Position numbers and translations under genes: made by a program
Shown here: positions 1 through 13,660 of the stretch, piece after piece
How the letters are laid out: each line of letters starts with the position of its first letter
Position numbering within the stretch: the first letter of the stretch is position 1
The notes under the pieces: generated by a model
Database searches by the model: none
What the model was told of the DNA's origin: nothing
The model's input: the letters and a program-made list of their open reading frames with translations, nothing else
NCBI RefSeq assembly: GCF_019925205.1
Contig: NC_083568.1
Location: forward strand, 23,992,393-24,056,392
Direction of reading: 5' to 3'
DNA length: 64,000 nt
DNA from: Metopolophium dirhodum
Taxonomy: Eukaryota; Arthropoda; Insecta; Hemiptera; Aphididae

Positions 1-2080
1 TTAATTTTGCGTAGTTACCTGATGGTGACGCGATGTACATACAAATTATATCCGTTTTAAATTTTAATAGAATGGTTGTTTTTCATTATTATTTCGATTT
101 ACCGTGTCATTCAAAACGCGCAGCTGTTGTATACATAGTCATAGTCTTACGTATATTAAACAGCTTTGCTTTAATTGGAAAATATTTTTTTACCGACTTT
201 TAATACATTTTTAAATAAAATATAGAATTATTATATAATATTTATAAACATAAAAATTAATGAATACTTTTTTTTTGTTGTCCAAAGATGGTATTTAAAT
301 ACGTACATATTATAAGTATATTGTATAATATATAAGTATACGTGTAGTTGTATTTGCTTCGTTAAAACTTTTAAAGTATAATTATTTATTATACAAACTA
401 AAAAAAATAAAACGTACGCGATAAAGTTTTATCAAATTAAAGTTGTTTTTTACGATTATTATTGTCTACACAATAAAATGCGTTTTATATAAATCAATTT
501 CCTCTACTATTCTCTTTGCCAATTTTTTTTTAAGTAACGTGGACATTTATGAATACTTTATACCTACAGGTATTATATGTATGAATATGTAAATATTTCG
601 TAAATATATGTAAATTCAATGTCAATATTGAGCTGTTAAAACCTAGAAAAATATTTATACTATTACATTTAAGTAAGACAAAATATGGCATTATATTTGT
701 TTTCTATTCTACAGCAAATTAAAAATAATATATATATATATATATATATAATTTATAAAAATTAATAATATATATAAGTAGTTAGTTTATTATTCTTTAA
801 AATCTTTTTAAAAAAGTTAATAAAGGAGGCACCGATGTATAATAAGGTGTGTGTGCAATATTGAAAGGAAAATGTTAAAAAAAATGTATCAAAAAATTAA
901 AAACATTATACCGTGTAACATTTCGTTCATATTGATTAATACCAATGTAATTGCGGCCAACCATAGATTTCAGCCGTACTTTTTCTTTTCATTTCAATAT
1001 TACTAACCTTATTCACCCGAACTGCTCACACTGCTCACAGGTCGAACGAAATCTGCCTACGATGTACATTCAGCCAAATACAATATTTTTATTACACGAG
1101 GGTATGTTATACAATTTACAATCAACTTGAATCGTTCTTTGTCAGTCACGATTTTTGTCACTTTATTCAAATTCAATACAATTAATATATTAAGTTCACT
1201 TGTCAATAATATGTTAATTTAATACGACCAATAACACGCACTGCACACCATAGTAATATTATACATCACAACGCTTCTCTACGTATATACGTAAAATTAT
1301 ATTTTAATACATCCGTAGGTATAGGAACATTCGTCATTAAAATATATTTTTTATTTAGGTAATAATATTATAATCTTAACTATAATGCTATTCACAATAT
1401 CATACAGACATACATAACTTTGAACTTAGGCTAAAGTAGTAAACAACGTTTACTGAGAATCTCGTAAGTAAACCGATTTATGATGATAATAATGTTCGTA
1501 TTTGCTGATTTTACAATAATATGTAGGGAGTAGGTACCATTGTACCCAGGTGATCGATTTGAATTAGATAAAGATAATTCGTTAATTATATGTTTTGGAA
1601 TATTTTTCAAATTTATTTTGTCCAAACTGATTGCTAACCTTATATTAAATATTTGCAGTTATTGTTTACGTGAAGTTTCCGTAAGTATCTAAGAGTTAAC
1701 AGAAAAATGTTATCAGCAGTGTATAGGTGAGATTGTGGGAAGTATGAAACCTGTGAGATGTTGTAGCGAAAGGACGAGAGGAAAAAATATAATATTGGTG
1801 AACAATAATATTATAGTGGACTGTATTATTTAGATTAATTCTTGCGAACGAATGGCCTTAATGTCTTACAAGCTGAATGAAGTGGTGGGGAGGGAGAGAG
1901 TGTACTTGTTTACTTATAAGTACGTAAACAATAACATTTAAGTATGTAATAATAATTTATAATTTTTTTTTTTTTGGTTCATATGTTTTTTTTTATTTAA
2001 TCTGTTACAAAAAAGAACAATAAGAACAATAATAATTGATGGTTTATAGGTTAAAATAAATAAAAAGAAAAAGGCAGATT
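1..2080. other. AT-rich non-coding DNA
   Basis: No supported gene. The stretch is very A+T rich with short homopolymers and a pure (TA)n tract at about 729-751. Open frames are short and rich in Ile, Asn, Lys and Tyr, as expected by chance at this composition. A GTAAGT donor-like site near 1681 has no open frame before it. Confidence 0.6.
729..751. repeat. (TA)n microsatellite
   Basis: A pure TA run of about 23 bp. Confidence 0.85.
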
Positions 2081-2335
2081 AGACAGACTGTTGAGGCCTC
2101 CCAGTGGAGGTTCTACAACAATTTATAATTAATAACGACAATTATTATTGGCAGCGGCCTTTGAGCGCGACGACCGCTATGCGTTAAAGTCTGCAACGAC
2201 GTTGACGAATTGGGAAAACGCGATGGCAAAGAGTACGTCGACGAGCACACGAAGCAAAAAGCGTGATACCATGATATCTCGAGCTTGTGGTTATGGACAC
2301 GTGCGATCGGTGTCCAACAGTTAGCCAACGACTTA
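2080..2335. other. CpG-rich patch, function unknown
   Basis: An abrupt rise in G+C and CpG within AT-rich flanks, with CGACG and GCGC clusters between about 2155 and 2320. A small hairpin (GCCTCC and GGAGG) lies near 2094-2112. A 71-codon frame is open on the minus strand but looks like nothing known. It could be a regulatory element or an old insertion; coding is unlikely. Confidence 0.35.
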
Positions 2336-2959
2336 CTACCTACCTAGATACGTAGATACGTAATGATCAACTCTTCGACGTTCGATTTTTATGGGTTTAA
2401 GTTATTAGAAAATATTTTACTCTTGCATCAGGCAAATTTGAATAATATTGAAAAAAAACTGTGAAAACATTTTTTTTTCTGTATAGCTATATAATCTATA
2501 TTATCTACCTACTGTTGTTTTGGAATGAGTTCCAGTGATTCTAAACGTTTATTTACGAAATCCACGTTACCCGGTGCTTATTAAGGAAATTAGTATGTTT
2601 ACCCGGAAATGGTTAATATTAAAGTTCCTCCGTAAACTAGACACGAAACAGTGTTTGTGGGACTCGTCGAGGTGGTCGATAAATGCGAACGATTGGATTT
2701 TGACGTCGACATTACTGCGTCCGAGCTACGTAATTCTGACGAAAACCATCAATTGCAGTGCGTTACAATCGCGAATAACAGCGACCGAAAGATCTACGTA
2801 ACGTTTCTCCCAGATACATAACATTATTATGGTCTTGTGCGTTCTAAAATCGAATCGAATTCAAATCCGATCATTTCGCGTACACCTATATTCGAGGAGA
2901 GGATATACGTAGCTGGTACGCTACATACAATGTCTATATTATATACCTAGACATACACG

Positions 2960-3830
2960 CGTATAGGTATTACATTATATACTTTGAAACACGGTCTGTT
3001 TTCAAACTACGCCGAAAATCCTCGTCGCGGGTGAGAGGGGGGGGGGGGTGGTGTTGGAGTGGGTAGTGGCAGTGAATATTTCACACAAACGAAATTCAAA
3101 AATTCCATTCTATATATCGATACACACTGCGTGTATTACACACCGTCTCAAAATGTCCATTTCAACCCCGACGACCGGAAAATCTCGCGAATCGATATTT
3201 TCTCTAAAGGTTTCGTACACGACCAACTCCATTTCGTCGTTTTTTTTTCTTCTTTTCTTTTTTTCGCCCGAAAATTGGAATTCGCATATACGACAGGATC
3301 GTTCCACGGGCGGCGGCCTTTCAGGCTCGGGGAATTTATAGCCGTAAATCGCAGCGCACTCGTTGTTTATCCTAACGCCATATATACGAGGGACGACATT
3401 ACATGTAAAACTGTTGTTGATCTGGATATATATATATATATATATAATATATTACATTACATTACACGCCCAGGCGAGTCTTGTACAAGTTTATTATATA
3501 TATACATATATAAACATGTAATATGTATACATTTATTTTTATTTTTCGCTCCACCGGCCAATATCGTAAGATAAAATATAAAAATCAAAAAAAAAATCGA
3601 AAAACCGTAAAACCTTCCGAACGAAAAACTTTCGTCGAGTGTCCCGTGAACCTCATCGTAACGTCGTGTGACACGAAATTGATTCTCGCGGTCGCGTTAT
3701 TATTGTAATAACGTACAACGCTGTTCACAATGTTCTTGGAGTTATCGCGTGTCGCGTATAATAGTTGCGTGGATAACTTTGAGAGCGAAGGGTTGTGTGC
3801 AAATAACACTAGGTCCAGTAAACCCCACTC
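2960..3830. other. CpG-rich region with poly-G and (TA)n
   Basis: Holds a run of 12 G at 3037-3048, many CG dinucleotides (3000-3400 and 3590-3800) and an (AT)n tract at about 3426-3446. The frame 3059-3574 is open for 171 codons and another plus frame is open over 3048-3341, but the long frame opens with GTG, runs through the (AT)n tract and ends in low-complexity Ile/Tyr. No domain or signal peptide is seen. A promoter or enhancer-type CpG patch is likelier than a gene. Confidence 0.35.
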
Positions 3831-6100
3831 AACACACGCGTGTCTTTAGATGGGTCTTCGTTGGTATGATGGAATGGTCGAAGAGAGGGAGCAGGGGGCG
3901 TATTTATAAAATAATATTATGCAATATTATGGAACTAATTAATTTAAAAACTAATTTAAGTAAAATATAATATTGTACAATGTATTATACCACATGAGGC
4001 CGACTCCCGACTTAGTGATATAATAACCATACATTTTTTCAGAAATATTATGGTATATTTATGACGGCGAATGGTTACGATAAAGTGGTGTACGCTTAGA
4101 TTATAAACATCGTGTTTTCATGATACTTGTTGTAAATTAATATTATTTCGATTCATGATAGGTAATCATAATGTTATATAATTTTTACTATTAATTAACC
4201 ACGGCTTATGTAAATTTCATGAATAATGTATTTATTATTTGCGTGTAGGTCGCAGCTGTGTCAATACTTTTTTTATCAGTTTTAAATTACGTAATAATAC
4301 TTTTAATTGTATTAAATATCAACACACGGTGATTTATGTATTATCGTCTACTAAATTGTAATATAAATTACAATTTTTATTGTTTTAAAATTATTCTCTG
4401 TGGAAAAGTACATAATAGGTATATCATATTATGAGTATAATAATATACTCTGTACCTAACCTAATGGGTTACATGACCATTATATAAAGTTTATTTATGC
4501 ATAAATTCAGGGTGGTTCTCTCAGCACGCTCGCATCCTATTACCGTGTAAAAATATATATTCAATTGAATTCAGATTTTTTGTTACTTTCTGGTATACCT
4601 AATTAAAGACTATATTTTTAGATACTTAGATTTTTTATCATATTGGAGGAAACTCCTATGGTGGTTTATTATGACTTTTTTTTGAAATGAGATTATGAGC
4701 ACCGTCCATCAATTTTTTAATATGTTATTTTCAAAAAAATATTTGATGCATCAAAAATTGAAATCAAAATTTGAAAACGAAATTCGAGGAAGTTGTTTAG
4801 TATATTATTCATTAATATAAAATAATTATTTACTAGTGTTATATAATACGAAAATATTCAATAATAATTTAAAATCCTATATAAATGATATGTAATATTT
4901 AGTCTATAATATGTATTATGTTCAGACATTTTTTACGAATTCTAAATTGCTAATGTATCATCATTAATAATATTATAACTTTCAATTCCATTATATAAAT
5001 ATTCCTTTTATTGTTGATATTTAAATACCAATAGTATATGAAGCAAAATAATTATTCAGAAACATTTTCGAATTCATAAGTTTGTTGTTGATAAATTATA
5101 ATATATCTTAATCTATACTAAAAAATAATTTTAAAAAAATCATATTAAGAGCGAATTTATTAACATAAAAGAAAGGTGAACAATCTTGGTGAATATCACA
5201 TTGTATGTGTATATAAATATGTATTATAATTCAAGTTTTCTTCTGTCAATATACAAAAGCTATCCGGTAGTATCCGGTATTGAATAGTACTTTCAATACC
5301 GTATATATTCAGAATATCAGTTGGCGACCGTAAACAAAGTTTGGATGCCACGACAGTGACACAAAACTTTACAACTATTGTATAGAAGAGGTTCAACGTG
5401 CGCTTTAAACTTCATTAGAATCCATACTTAGAATTTATACAAATACAAATGTACTATATTAGTTGCATTTTAGTTTTGCCAAATCGGTCAAGAGATTCCT
5501 TAGTTTTTTGCAAAATGCTTGTGACGGTTCGCAATTTCCTGTTTCTTATATTTAAACATAGAAAATCAAAGTGAGCCCGAGGGACTATGAAACGAGGCGA
5601 CAAGTAGCCCGTTTTTCAGTGTAAAGGACTAAAAAAATGTTTTCCATTAAATAATTCACTGAAATGGGTTTCAAAGCGATATTATAAGGGTGAAACATCC
5701 CAAATTTATTAGTCCATCGAAAGAATGACCCTTTCACGCATACAAACAGAATATAGCATTGTTAGAGTCAAGCGATACATAATATGCCTTTAGGAGCACA
5801 AAGTCAACTTGATATTATTTATATATGCAATAAGCTTTAACATTCTCTTATTGTTTTTATTTAAAAATAAAAATATGAATTACAGAATTACTGATTTATG
5901 ATGATCGACGAAAATAATCAGGTTTCCGTTAAAACTATGCCATACCTTATAATTTATTAAATATACCGTATAATGTCAATTATATTTCACTATTATAAGT
6001 TAACCATGCGAATTAAGATGAAAGGTTATCTTTTGTTAAGGAAAAAATCAACAATATGTTTGTACAAAGTTAACAACATAATATTAGGATAAAAAAAAAA
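3831..6100. other. AT-rich non-coding DNA
   Basis: No supported gene or delimited element. The segment 4640-4800 (a GGAG-GAAA-CTCC hairpin followed by A/T runs) has the look of a decayed dispersed repeat, but its ends cannot be set. A short less AT-rich patch lies at 5475-5620. Confidence 0.5.
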
Positions 6101-6102
6101 CT

Positions 6103-6960
6103 GGGGATGTCGCTCAGCTGTATAAAATATCTTGAGTTTTATTATACAAGTCAAATGTAAGTCCATATAATGGATGTGTTAAATTTAAACATAATGAAAA
6201 AATGATGAGTACTAGTTATGATAAATAATTGTATGCGATGAAAAATGATTTTGAACCTAAACCAGTGCGTATATTTCTAAATTTCTTTACAATAAATACA
6301 TATACCTATATAATATATTTATATTATTATATAATGACGTAAGAGTAATTTATTATTCAATTAGTAGTACCGTAGTTTGAAATAACTTTTGGTGACAACA
6401 AATCGCAAACATTATATTATAATAATTATTTTAACATTATTCGAGAAAATATAACTAGAGCTATTATTAAAAAAATATAGGTTCGTCGTATAAATAGCGT
6501 AAATTAATCCAAATATTTTCAAAATTGCATTGTGTAATTTTATTCTTAAGTCCCAACGAATTTTTTTTTTTATACCTAAATTAAGACAAATTATTGTATT
6601 AATTTGCAATTATATATGTTTGGTGAAAAATTCATGACTTTATAGATGTTCATATTTAAATATTAGAACAGAAAATCAAATTCTTCCGTCAAATAGGTAA
6701 TATTTGGGTAATGTTTAACCTAATTATTATTTTCTGTTTTAATTTTTGATTTACTTACCTAGTAATATACCTAAAATTAATAAATACCTACTAACTACCG
6801 ACTAAATTCATTTTCAACTTTAAGACACCCCTAAAAATTATAATTGAAGCATTGTTTTCTGTTCAAAACGGTGATGGCAGACTAAAGAAAAATAACAACA
6901 AATTTGAAACTTTACAATCTTTTTTATAAAAGTTAACGTTTTATAATTTTTGGTCTGCCA
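6103..6960 (+). repeat. Degraded copy of dispersed repeat family X
   Basis: Two parts match the fuller copy at 17.38-18.81 kb in order and orientation. The left part (6106-6180) shares GATGTCGCTC, then TGTA, then an AATGGATG...GTTAAATTT block. The right part (about 6820-6925) shares the GTGATGGCAGAC block and following A-rich text seen near 18,728-18,760. The middle is too diverged to align by eye. No coding capacity is visible. The family is one I believe to be abundant in aphids; its transposon class is not established here. Confidence 0.55.
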
Positions 6961-9110
6961 ATATTTTTTGGTTTTATGAGTGTTGAGTTGTATTTTTTGC
7001 AATTTTTAACTGTAATTTTGTATTTAAAAGGCTCAGCTGGTAGTGAGCATTATATTAGTAGTAGTTAGTATTAGTTTAGTTAGTATTTTAATATGTAATC
7101 ATTCATTATTTAACGTGCACACGTTAAAAATAAAATAAAACCTGTTTAATTAAAGCTATGCTAATTTTTCACGAATCGTAATGAAGTTACTTCATATTCC
7201 ATACTACAATACTACAAATAATAATTAATACATATTATGTTTACTATTAAGTATTTATTAGTTTATAAATACTGTCGTTTCTATAGCCTGTAAAGTTTAA
7301 CTATACTGGTTTCATTTCAAAGACCATGTTCCCTTTAAAATTTTATTTTTAGAGTTCCGTAGGAGTATTCCATGATTTCTTACAATTGTTATAATTTTTT
7401 TTTAAATTATACTAAGCAGCTTATTTTCTATTAAATAAATTCAGTTTTTTGTTATTATTGCAATATTAATGCTATCGTAAACATCCGAAAGTAACTTAAG
7501 TTCAAGGATACATTTACCGAATTTATGAACGAAATATTTGATCATGAAAATCCTATTCATAATATTTATATTTTAATAAAATGGAATATAAAAGTTTCTT
7601 ATTTAAATCTTATATATTATGGATATTAGATAGTTGACGTTAAAAAATAAATAACTTTTTTTAAATGGATTTAAACTTAGTTATTAGTGTCATTACAACT
7701 CGTCGAAGATATTTTATCATACAAATTAACATTAAATGTATAAGTTATTTCATCATAATATTTATAAGGTATTAATTAATATTAAAAATTGGTTATTCTC
7801 ATATTAAATTGTTGTGAGTGGCTGCATGGTTTTATAAATATATGTCGGTATCCCATTACCTATGACGTCAGTCCAAGGCCAAGATGAACTGGACGAGTTA
7901 TACATACCTACAAAATAATCATTTAAATATTCACATTGTTTTTTATTCTTTATGTTAGTATCAATTTTGGATTTTGAAAATTGAATAAAGTAACCTATAT
8001 AATTTGTCAGTCTTTTTTAATTAATTTTAAATTTTTATTTCTTTAGAATAGGTAGTTATTATAATAATAAATTTAGGTTGATTAAGAAAAACTAAATTGT
8101 ATTATATAGTTTAAATTTGTTTTTGTATTGTAGAGTATCTTTAACTATTTGTTATTACTTATTTTTTTTTTTAATATTTTACGTTTTACATTCTATTTTA
8201 TTTATAATATAGTTATATATTTGTTTGTTTTCTGTAGTTCATAATATTAAGTACACAAACTAATTTATTCAGCAATATACAATATTTTAATAAGCAAGTG
8301 AATAAGTTCTATTTTTGTAGAGGTAGATTCTGTAATAATTTATATTTTTATCTCTTAAGTTTTCAGCAAGTTTTCTTTGTAAAAGTATTTCGTGGTGTAA
8401 AAGTATGACACGAAACTCACAATTCACGTTTGGAGATATTCTCATTGTAGGTGGTTTAAAAACAGAGAAAAACACTTAAAAGACGAATTAAAGGAAACAA
8501 TATTTGTGTGCCATGTAGTAATGAAAAATTAAACAATTACTTTTTTTTTCTAAAATTTTTACACAAAGTTGAGCTGTCAGTTTTAAGTAGATTCAACAAT
8601 TTCACTTTATTTGGTACGAAATATACCAGTTTCTATATTTTGATGTTCATTATATTTTTGACACATATAATATATCTATGTTCTTCTTATTTAGTCAATA
8701 TTATAAGACGTTACAACAAAGCACGTTTGTGTGAAATGAAACCATGTGTCGATAAAAAATTATAGTTTTTATCAATCCTCTTTCATCCAATCATTAATAA
8801 ACACCTATCGATATGACCAGCGGTATGTAACCATTTTTTTTCCAGATAAAATCGGCGTTTTCATATTTTGATGGTTTTGAATTCCATATTTTCATACCTG
8901 ACCTATATTAAAATAAACGATTTTACAGGACACCGAGTGCTGCAAAACACTTTTGCTTTAATCGTAAAATAAAAATAGGATTTATGAGAAATCACACAAT
9001 TGAGATAATTGAAACTTCGACATTTCTATAATACTTATTAAAAAAATATTTTTTCTTTTACTTAAATTCATTACATTAATTAAATTGTGGATTCGTGACC
9101 TGTTTTTAAA
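6961..9110. other. AT-rich non-coding DNA
   Basis: No supported gene. Frames at 8287-8475 (minus) and 8508-8765 (plus) are short, rich in Tyr, Asn, Ile and Lys, and without recognisable motifs. A canonical CRE-type site lies within and is listed separately. Confidence 0.5.
7863..7870. promoter_or_regulatory. CRE-like site TGACGTCA
   Basis: A perfect 8-bp palindrome TGACGTCA, the consensus of CREB/ATF bZIP factors, in a short G+C-richer segment (7850-7900) of otherwise AT-rich DNA. No TATA box or open frame follows, so its use is unproven. Confidence 0.3.
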
Positions 9111-9430
9111 ATGTAACTTTAAATATTTTTAATTTTATTTTTTTACACTGAAGTTGATTTTTTTTTTGCTAATTTTTAATTTCAATCCATTTATTTAGTT
9201 TTATGTTATGAATCCGAAATTAAATTGTTCAAACAATAAACTTTTATTCAATTTTGTATACGAATTACGAGTTTGGGACCAGAGGAGCAGCGCACTACAG
9301 TTTCGTAGCCATTCCACTCCACTTATCAAAACTTTAAATACTTATAAATAATAAATTAGAATTAGTTCAAAGTATGTATTCGATTTTCACACACAAAAAT
9401 TTTGGAAAAATATTCCTTTTTAGTCGGCAC
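9110..9430. repeat. Family Y dispersed repeat, partial copy
   Basis: The segment around 9303-9345 contains a CACTCCACTTATCAAAAC core followed by TTTAAATACTTATAA. The same block stands at 12,883-12,915. Flanking text (an A/T-rich lead-in, then a G+C-richer block just before the core) is arranged alike in both. Ends are uncertain. No coding capacity. Confidence 0.5.
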
Positions 9431-10890
9431 GCTAGATTAAAAAAAGAAGGTCTGCTTTTCACAACAAAGAAAAGCCTTAAAAAAAATTGTAACAACTAAA
9501 AATATTGAATTAGTATGTGAAATCATATTATAGTGATATAGATCATATAGTGATTATTGGTACAATATTGAATATATTATATTATATTTACATTTTAAGC
9601 TATTTAACGAGACGACGAGTGTCTTACGTCGTCTGCATTACATCGGTCGAAGTGTATCGTCGATGGTACCTACCTATAATATATTTTTATTCCAATTGAG
9701 TTCAACCTCGTGTGAAATACATTACATAATATTATAATACTATGCTGAATATGGTTGTCGGCATTCGATATTGCTAGTATTGACTCAGACACTCTGTTTT
9801 CACATCGATCTAAATAATATATTGTTTCGCGATTTAATTATTAAATACTTGCAATGTAGAAAGGTGTTCAACCATTGACAGTTGTCGACTTGTGTATAAA
9901 ACCCTATATTGTCACCGGTCCTGTCAAAATCACTGATTATGTTCACTGCAGAATGATTGCATGATGATATATCCGTCCCTTATTATCACAGATGTAGATG
10001 ACTGACCAGCACATTAATTAGGACTGTGTTAACTTATAATGTTTTGACCGTGATGATATAATATTTAATTATTAAAGCATAGCAACGTTGCAGCGTGTAG
10101 TCATATATAATTTACAGTTAGACGATCGGCAGGTAATTGCAAATAGTACTCCTAATAGTTTTAATTTTTAAATCATATAAATAGTATCCAACTGATATTG
10201 ATGTACTGTCAAACAGGCTCATTCGTGATCCGGAAAGAATTCGTTAAAATCCCGGAAATTTGACCTCGTTTTTCAAGAATAACTCGGAGCTGTAATAATT
10301 AATTACCTTTGTATAATCAGATCGATATTTGTAAATTATATAGGGTAGTTGTTTGTTTAATGGCATCATCGAGAAAAACAATCTAGTATCATATACGCAA
10401 CGCGATACCAATTGCTTATCACAAAAAAATTATGTTAAGTCAAAATGCGTTAATCGTTTAATGATAATCTTATAGGCATTTAATAATTTGCACTTCAGTG
10501 GTGGGGGTAGCGGTATTCGAAACGAGTCGATTATCGTATCATTACGAACATAATACCCCAAGTTTGCGATCCAGTATATTGTATATGTTATCAATCTCGG
10601 TGGTTTAATACAATACATATTATTAACCCTGTAAATAACCGAGCACAATAGTATTATCAGTCTATCGATCAGAAAATGTTTTGAGCGCAATTGGTATATG
10701 AAAAGGTCATTTTCAGTGCAATTAGTAAAAACAGTCCCGCCAAAAATGTGCCCCCGTGCTTCTTATATTATAATACGCCAATATAGTGGTTGTACAGGTG
10801 CGGGGAGGGGTGGGGGTGTAAAAATTATTAGTAATATTTTAATTGTTTAACTTTTCATACCAAGGTAAATGATAATGGGTTTGGAAGATA
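9431..10890. other. Mixed-composition non-coding DNA
   Basis: No supported gene. A TATAAAA near 9895 has no initiator at a suitable distance. A G-rich run with blocks of 4, 4 and 5 G lies at about 10,802-10,816. A minus frame at 10,430-10,690 (86 codons) shows no recognisable features. Confidence 0.4.
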
Positions 10891-10899
10891 ATAATATAA

Positions 10900-11240
10900 G
10901 AGGTATCATGGTGATTTGAACATTTTAGTGATTAATATTAATCCATCAACAATTACCTAAAACTTATGAAAATGGTCCAAGTTCAATATATATATACTGA
11001 ATCCAATAGTACATCTATTTTATTTTTTCATAAAATAATTTTTAAGAACTATTATCGTAATTATAAACATTTTATTACTCATAAGAATTTTGGTACATCA
11101 ATATTTTCAAAAAAAATTATCATCTAATTAATTTACATTAAAAAGCGGATTCTCATTTGAAAAACAGAATTTTGTATCATCACAAGATACTCCTTCAAAT
11201 CAAAAATGGAGTGAGCTTAGTGATTCGTCATGTATATTGT
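10900..11240 (+). repeat. Family Z dispersed repeat fragment
   Basis: The segment 11,100-11,200 (CATCT, TTACA, GCGGATTCTCATTTGAAAAA and a TACTCCTT-type tail) aligns with 37,090-37,195, and in reverse with about 33,530-33,590, where TCATTTGAAAAA is followed by TTTGTAACATCACAGGAG. Three copies in one window in two orientations show a mobile family. Its class is unknown. Confidence 0.5.
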
Positions 11241-12640
11241 AAGAATATAGTAATGATAATTAGTTGTGTAGGTTCTTAAATTATATTTTAACGTTTATTA
11301 CGGTCATTATTGTAGGTAAGTAATGGTTGGTCTATAATACAAACAAATTTATTATTACATTGAAAATCAAATAACCGTAACTAAATTTGTCCATCGTGGA
11401 TTTAGATAACCAGATGACTGCATTTGATAAATTTAATTTAGGTCATGTGTTTATAGTGTTTTGGGGATCTACATTCAAGAACGATGGTAATTCATCGTGC
11501 ATCGCGTAGTTTAGGGATATCCATACACCCGTAAAAATAAGTGGCTGACTTTTTAAGCCATCTTTCGTGAAAAACTAATAAAACTACTTGGAACAAAAAT
11601 CAAAAGTATCATCAACAAAATATTTTTTTGTTACACGTGCATACAAATTATAAATTTGTTTCTGTTTAAACTTCTCTTCAATTTTTCGGTAATTATTAAT
11701 TGGGTAAATGTTTTTCCACTAATACGTTGAAATCTTTGTTGTAAAGAATGCACTTCATTTCAGTAGCCGAGTTCTAGGTAGTTTCTAGTTGTTTGGTAGT
11801 TATTCTAATAATGTTCTTTTTATGAAATTAGCAACATCTTGTGTGCTAATATTTTCACTTGCTCCTTGGTCAAAATTTAAGTTACAATCACCGAATCGCC
11901 TTTATAAGAAAATGTATTTGTGGGAAACAATTATTTAGCTGTACGCTAAATTACATAGTTTGTTTTTACTAGGTAGTTTTTTGAAGTTTAAAATTATTAA
12001 GAAGAAACAATGGTATGACTTTCACACTAACAACTTGTTTAAAATTATCCATATTTTAATGTAAAACGAATACTCACTAAAAATCCAACAAGATATGCTT
12101 TTATTAATATACTCTTCTATCGTAATTCAGTGTGAATTTAACCGTACAGATTACAGAGAGTGTTGCAAATAAATTACAGCTGTACATATTATTATAAACG
12201 TATCTGGCACCGACATTATGCTAGTTACTTTAAATTATTAAATAGTATTCTGTGTGCTATGAATCAATTTGACCAACAAATATCTAACGATATTGAAAAC
12301 TTTTTTTCGTTCTTCACTCAAATATATACAACCCATTGGTAATGATGACATTTCATAAAAGGCCAAATACTGTAATAGAATACTGTTAGCCAATTGACTA
12401 TCGACATTTTAAATACAAAAATATTTTTATCCTTTTCCAAAAACAACAAACATGTAACCATTCACTTAATAAATAATATTGATAGATGATATATAATTTA
12501 TATTTTAATGTACATTGTTTATACTTTATACCAGTTGATTCATTTAACGTAAAACACTCATTATTTAAAAAGTATAAATGTTTTTGAAAATATATTTTTA
12601 ACAAGGTATTAATCGTTCAACTTACAAGACAACGTTTTTA
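11241..12640. other. AT-rich non-coding DNA
   Basis: No supported feature. Short frames at 12,160-12,342 (plus) and 12,398-12,604 (minus) are low-complexity and look like chance. Confidence 0.45.
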
Positions 12641-12689
12641 TTAAAAAATTATATTTTTAAATATCTCTTATTCTATTTTTTATCCTTTA

Positions 12690-13145
12690 TTTTTTTTTTA
12701 ATTGTTTGTACACCAACATACAGTTTTAATTTCATATCCCAAAGCAGAATATTTTTCGATTTTTTCGGTACATAAAATTCGATATTTGGATGAGTAGTTT
12801 ATTATATTATATACGTATTTAAAGTTTATATGAGTGGGTAAGTATAACAACATTTTTCGGGGTAACCGCGTACCTACCACTCCACTCCACTTATCAAAAC
12901 TTTAATTACTTGTGAGTTATAACTCATAAAATAATAGTCCTAAATCTAACGATCGAAATACTTCGAAGTATTTTCGGCTTTTGAATATAAAATTAAACCC
13001 TGTATGATATCATTCAAAAATGTAAGAAACTTAAAAAATTGTTGTTTTTTAATGACTAGAAGCCATGTAAAATATGGTTTTTCAAAAACATTTATAATTT
13101 TTGAAATAATGAGTGCTCATTGATAAAAGATTCACCCGGTATATA
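12690..13145 (-). repeat. Family Y dispersed repeat, longer copy
   Basis: Shares the CACTCCACTTATCAAAAC core with 9.3 kb. At its 3' side it ends in TTCACCCGGTATA (13,131-13,143), the complement of a TATACCGGGTGAA-type end that recurs in variant form elsewhere in the window (23.77, 36.25, 37.27 and 45.88 kb), which suggests 13,143 is a true terminus. No open frame. I believe the family is common in aphids, from memory only. Confidence 0.5.
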
Positions 13146-13439
13146 ATAATTCTTTTTTGATAGAATCTGAAAATAAAACTTTAAGGCCAGCGCAGTAAGT
13201 AAAAAATAATTAGCACAATATTTTGTATTCTAAACGCGTAAAATATAGTGAATAAAATTGGTATACTGATACTTAAATATCAATTTTAGTTTATGTTCAA
13301 CTGGTCCGTGTACTGTCTAGTTTTTTCTGTGAGCCCGATGTACGTTTTCGTTGGATTGTTACATTTTTCAATGTGTTTCCATTGTCCCAACATTTTTACT
13401 ATTTGTAAATTCAACATCATATTATACCTTACACCTATA

Positions 13440-13660
13440 CAGGGATAGGAACCAGAACTAATATTTTTATAGTGTTAAAATATGTATTCCATGGCAATGG
13501 TTTTGATTATTGAGATTTTTGATTTTTTTTCTGGTTCATCAAAAACTAAAGTAACTGAAACATAAATTTTTAATTTTGAAGAACCGGAACCGAAATCTTA
13601 GTTTTTCTTAAAAAGATTTGAACCAAAACTGAAAATATCATAATATGGTTCCCGCCTTAG
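13440..13660. mobile_element. Decayed hAT-like MITE (tentative)
   Basis: The left end reads CAGGGATAGGAACC. The right end, complemented, reads CTAAGGCGGGAACC, with the AGG and GGAACC blocks in common. A CAGGG-type start and ~220-bp length fit a non-autonomous hAT element. No matching 8-bp target duplication is visible, so boundaries and class remain tentative. Confidence 0.35.

Noticed and set aside
1681..1700. Strong GTAAGTAT donor near 1,681
   Set aside because: No open frame or promoter precedes it; GTAAGT occurs many times by chance in this sequence.
3059..3574. Longest open frame in the window (171 codons)
   Set aside because: It opens with GTG, crosses a (TA)n tract and ends in low-complexity residues; a second plus frame is open over part of it. 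High local G+C explains the lack of stops.
10802..10816. G-rich tract as a quadruplex
   Set aside because: Only three G runs; it does not supply four GGG runs.
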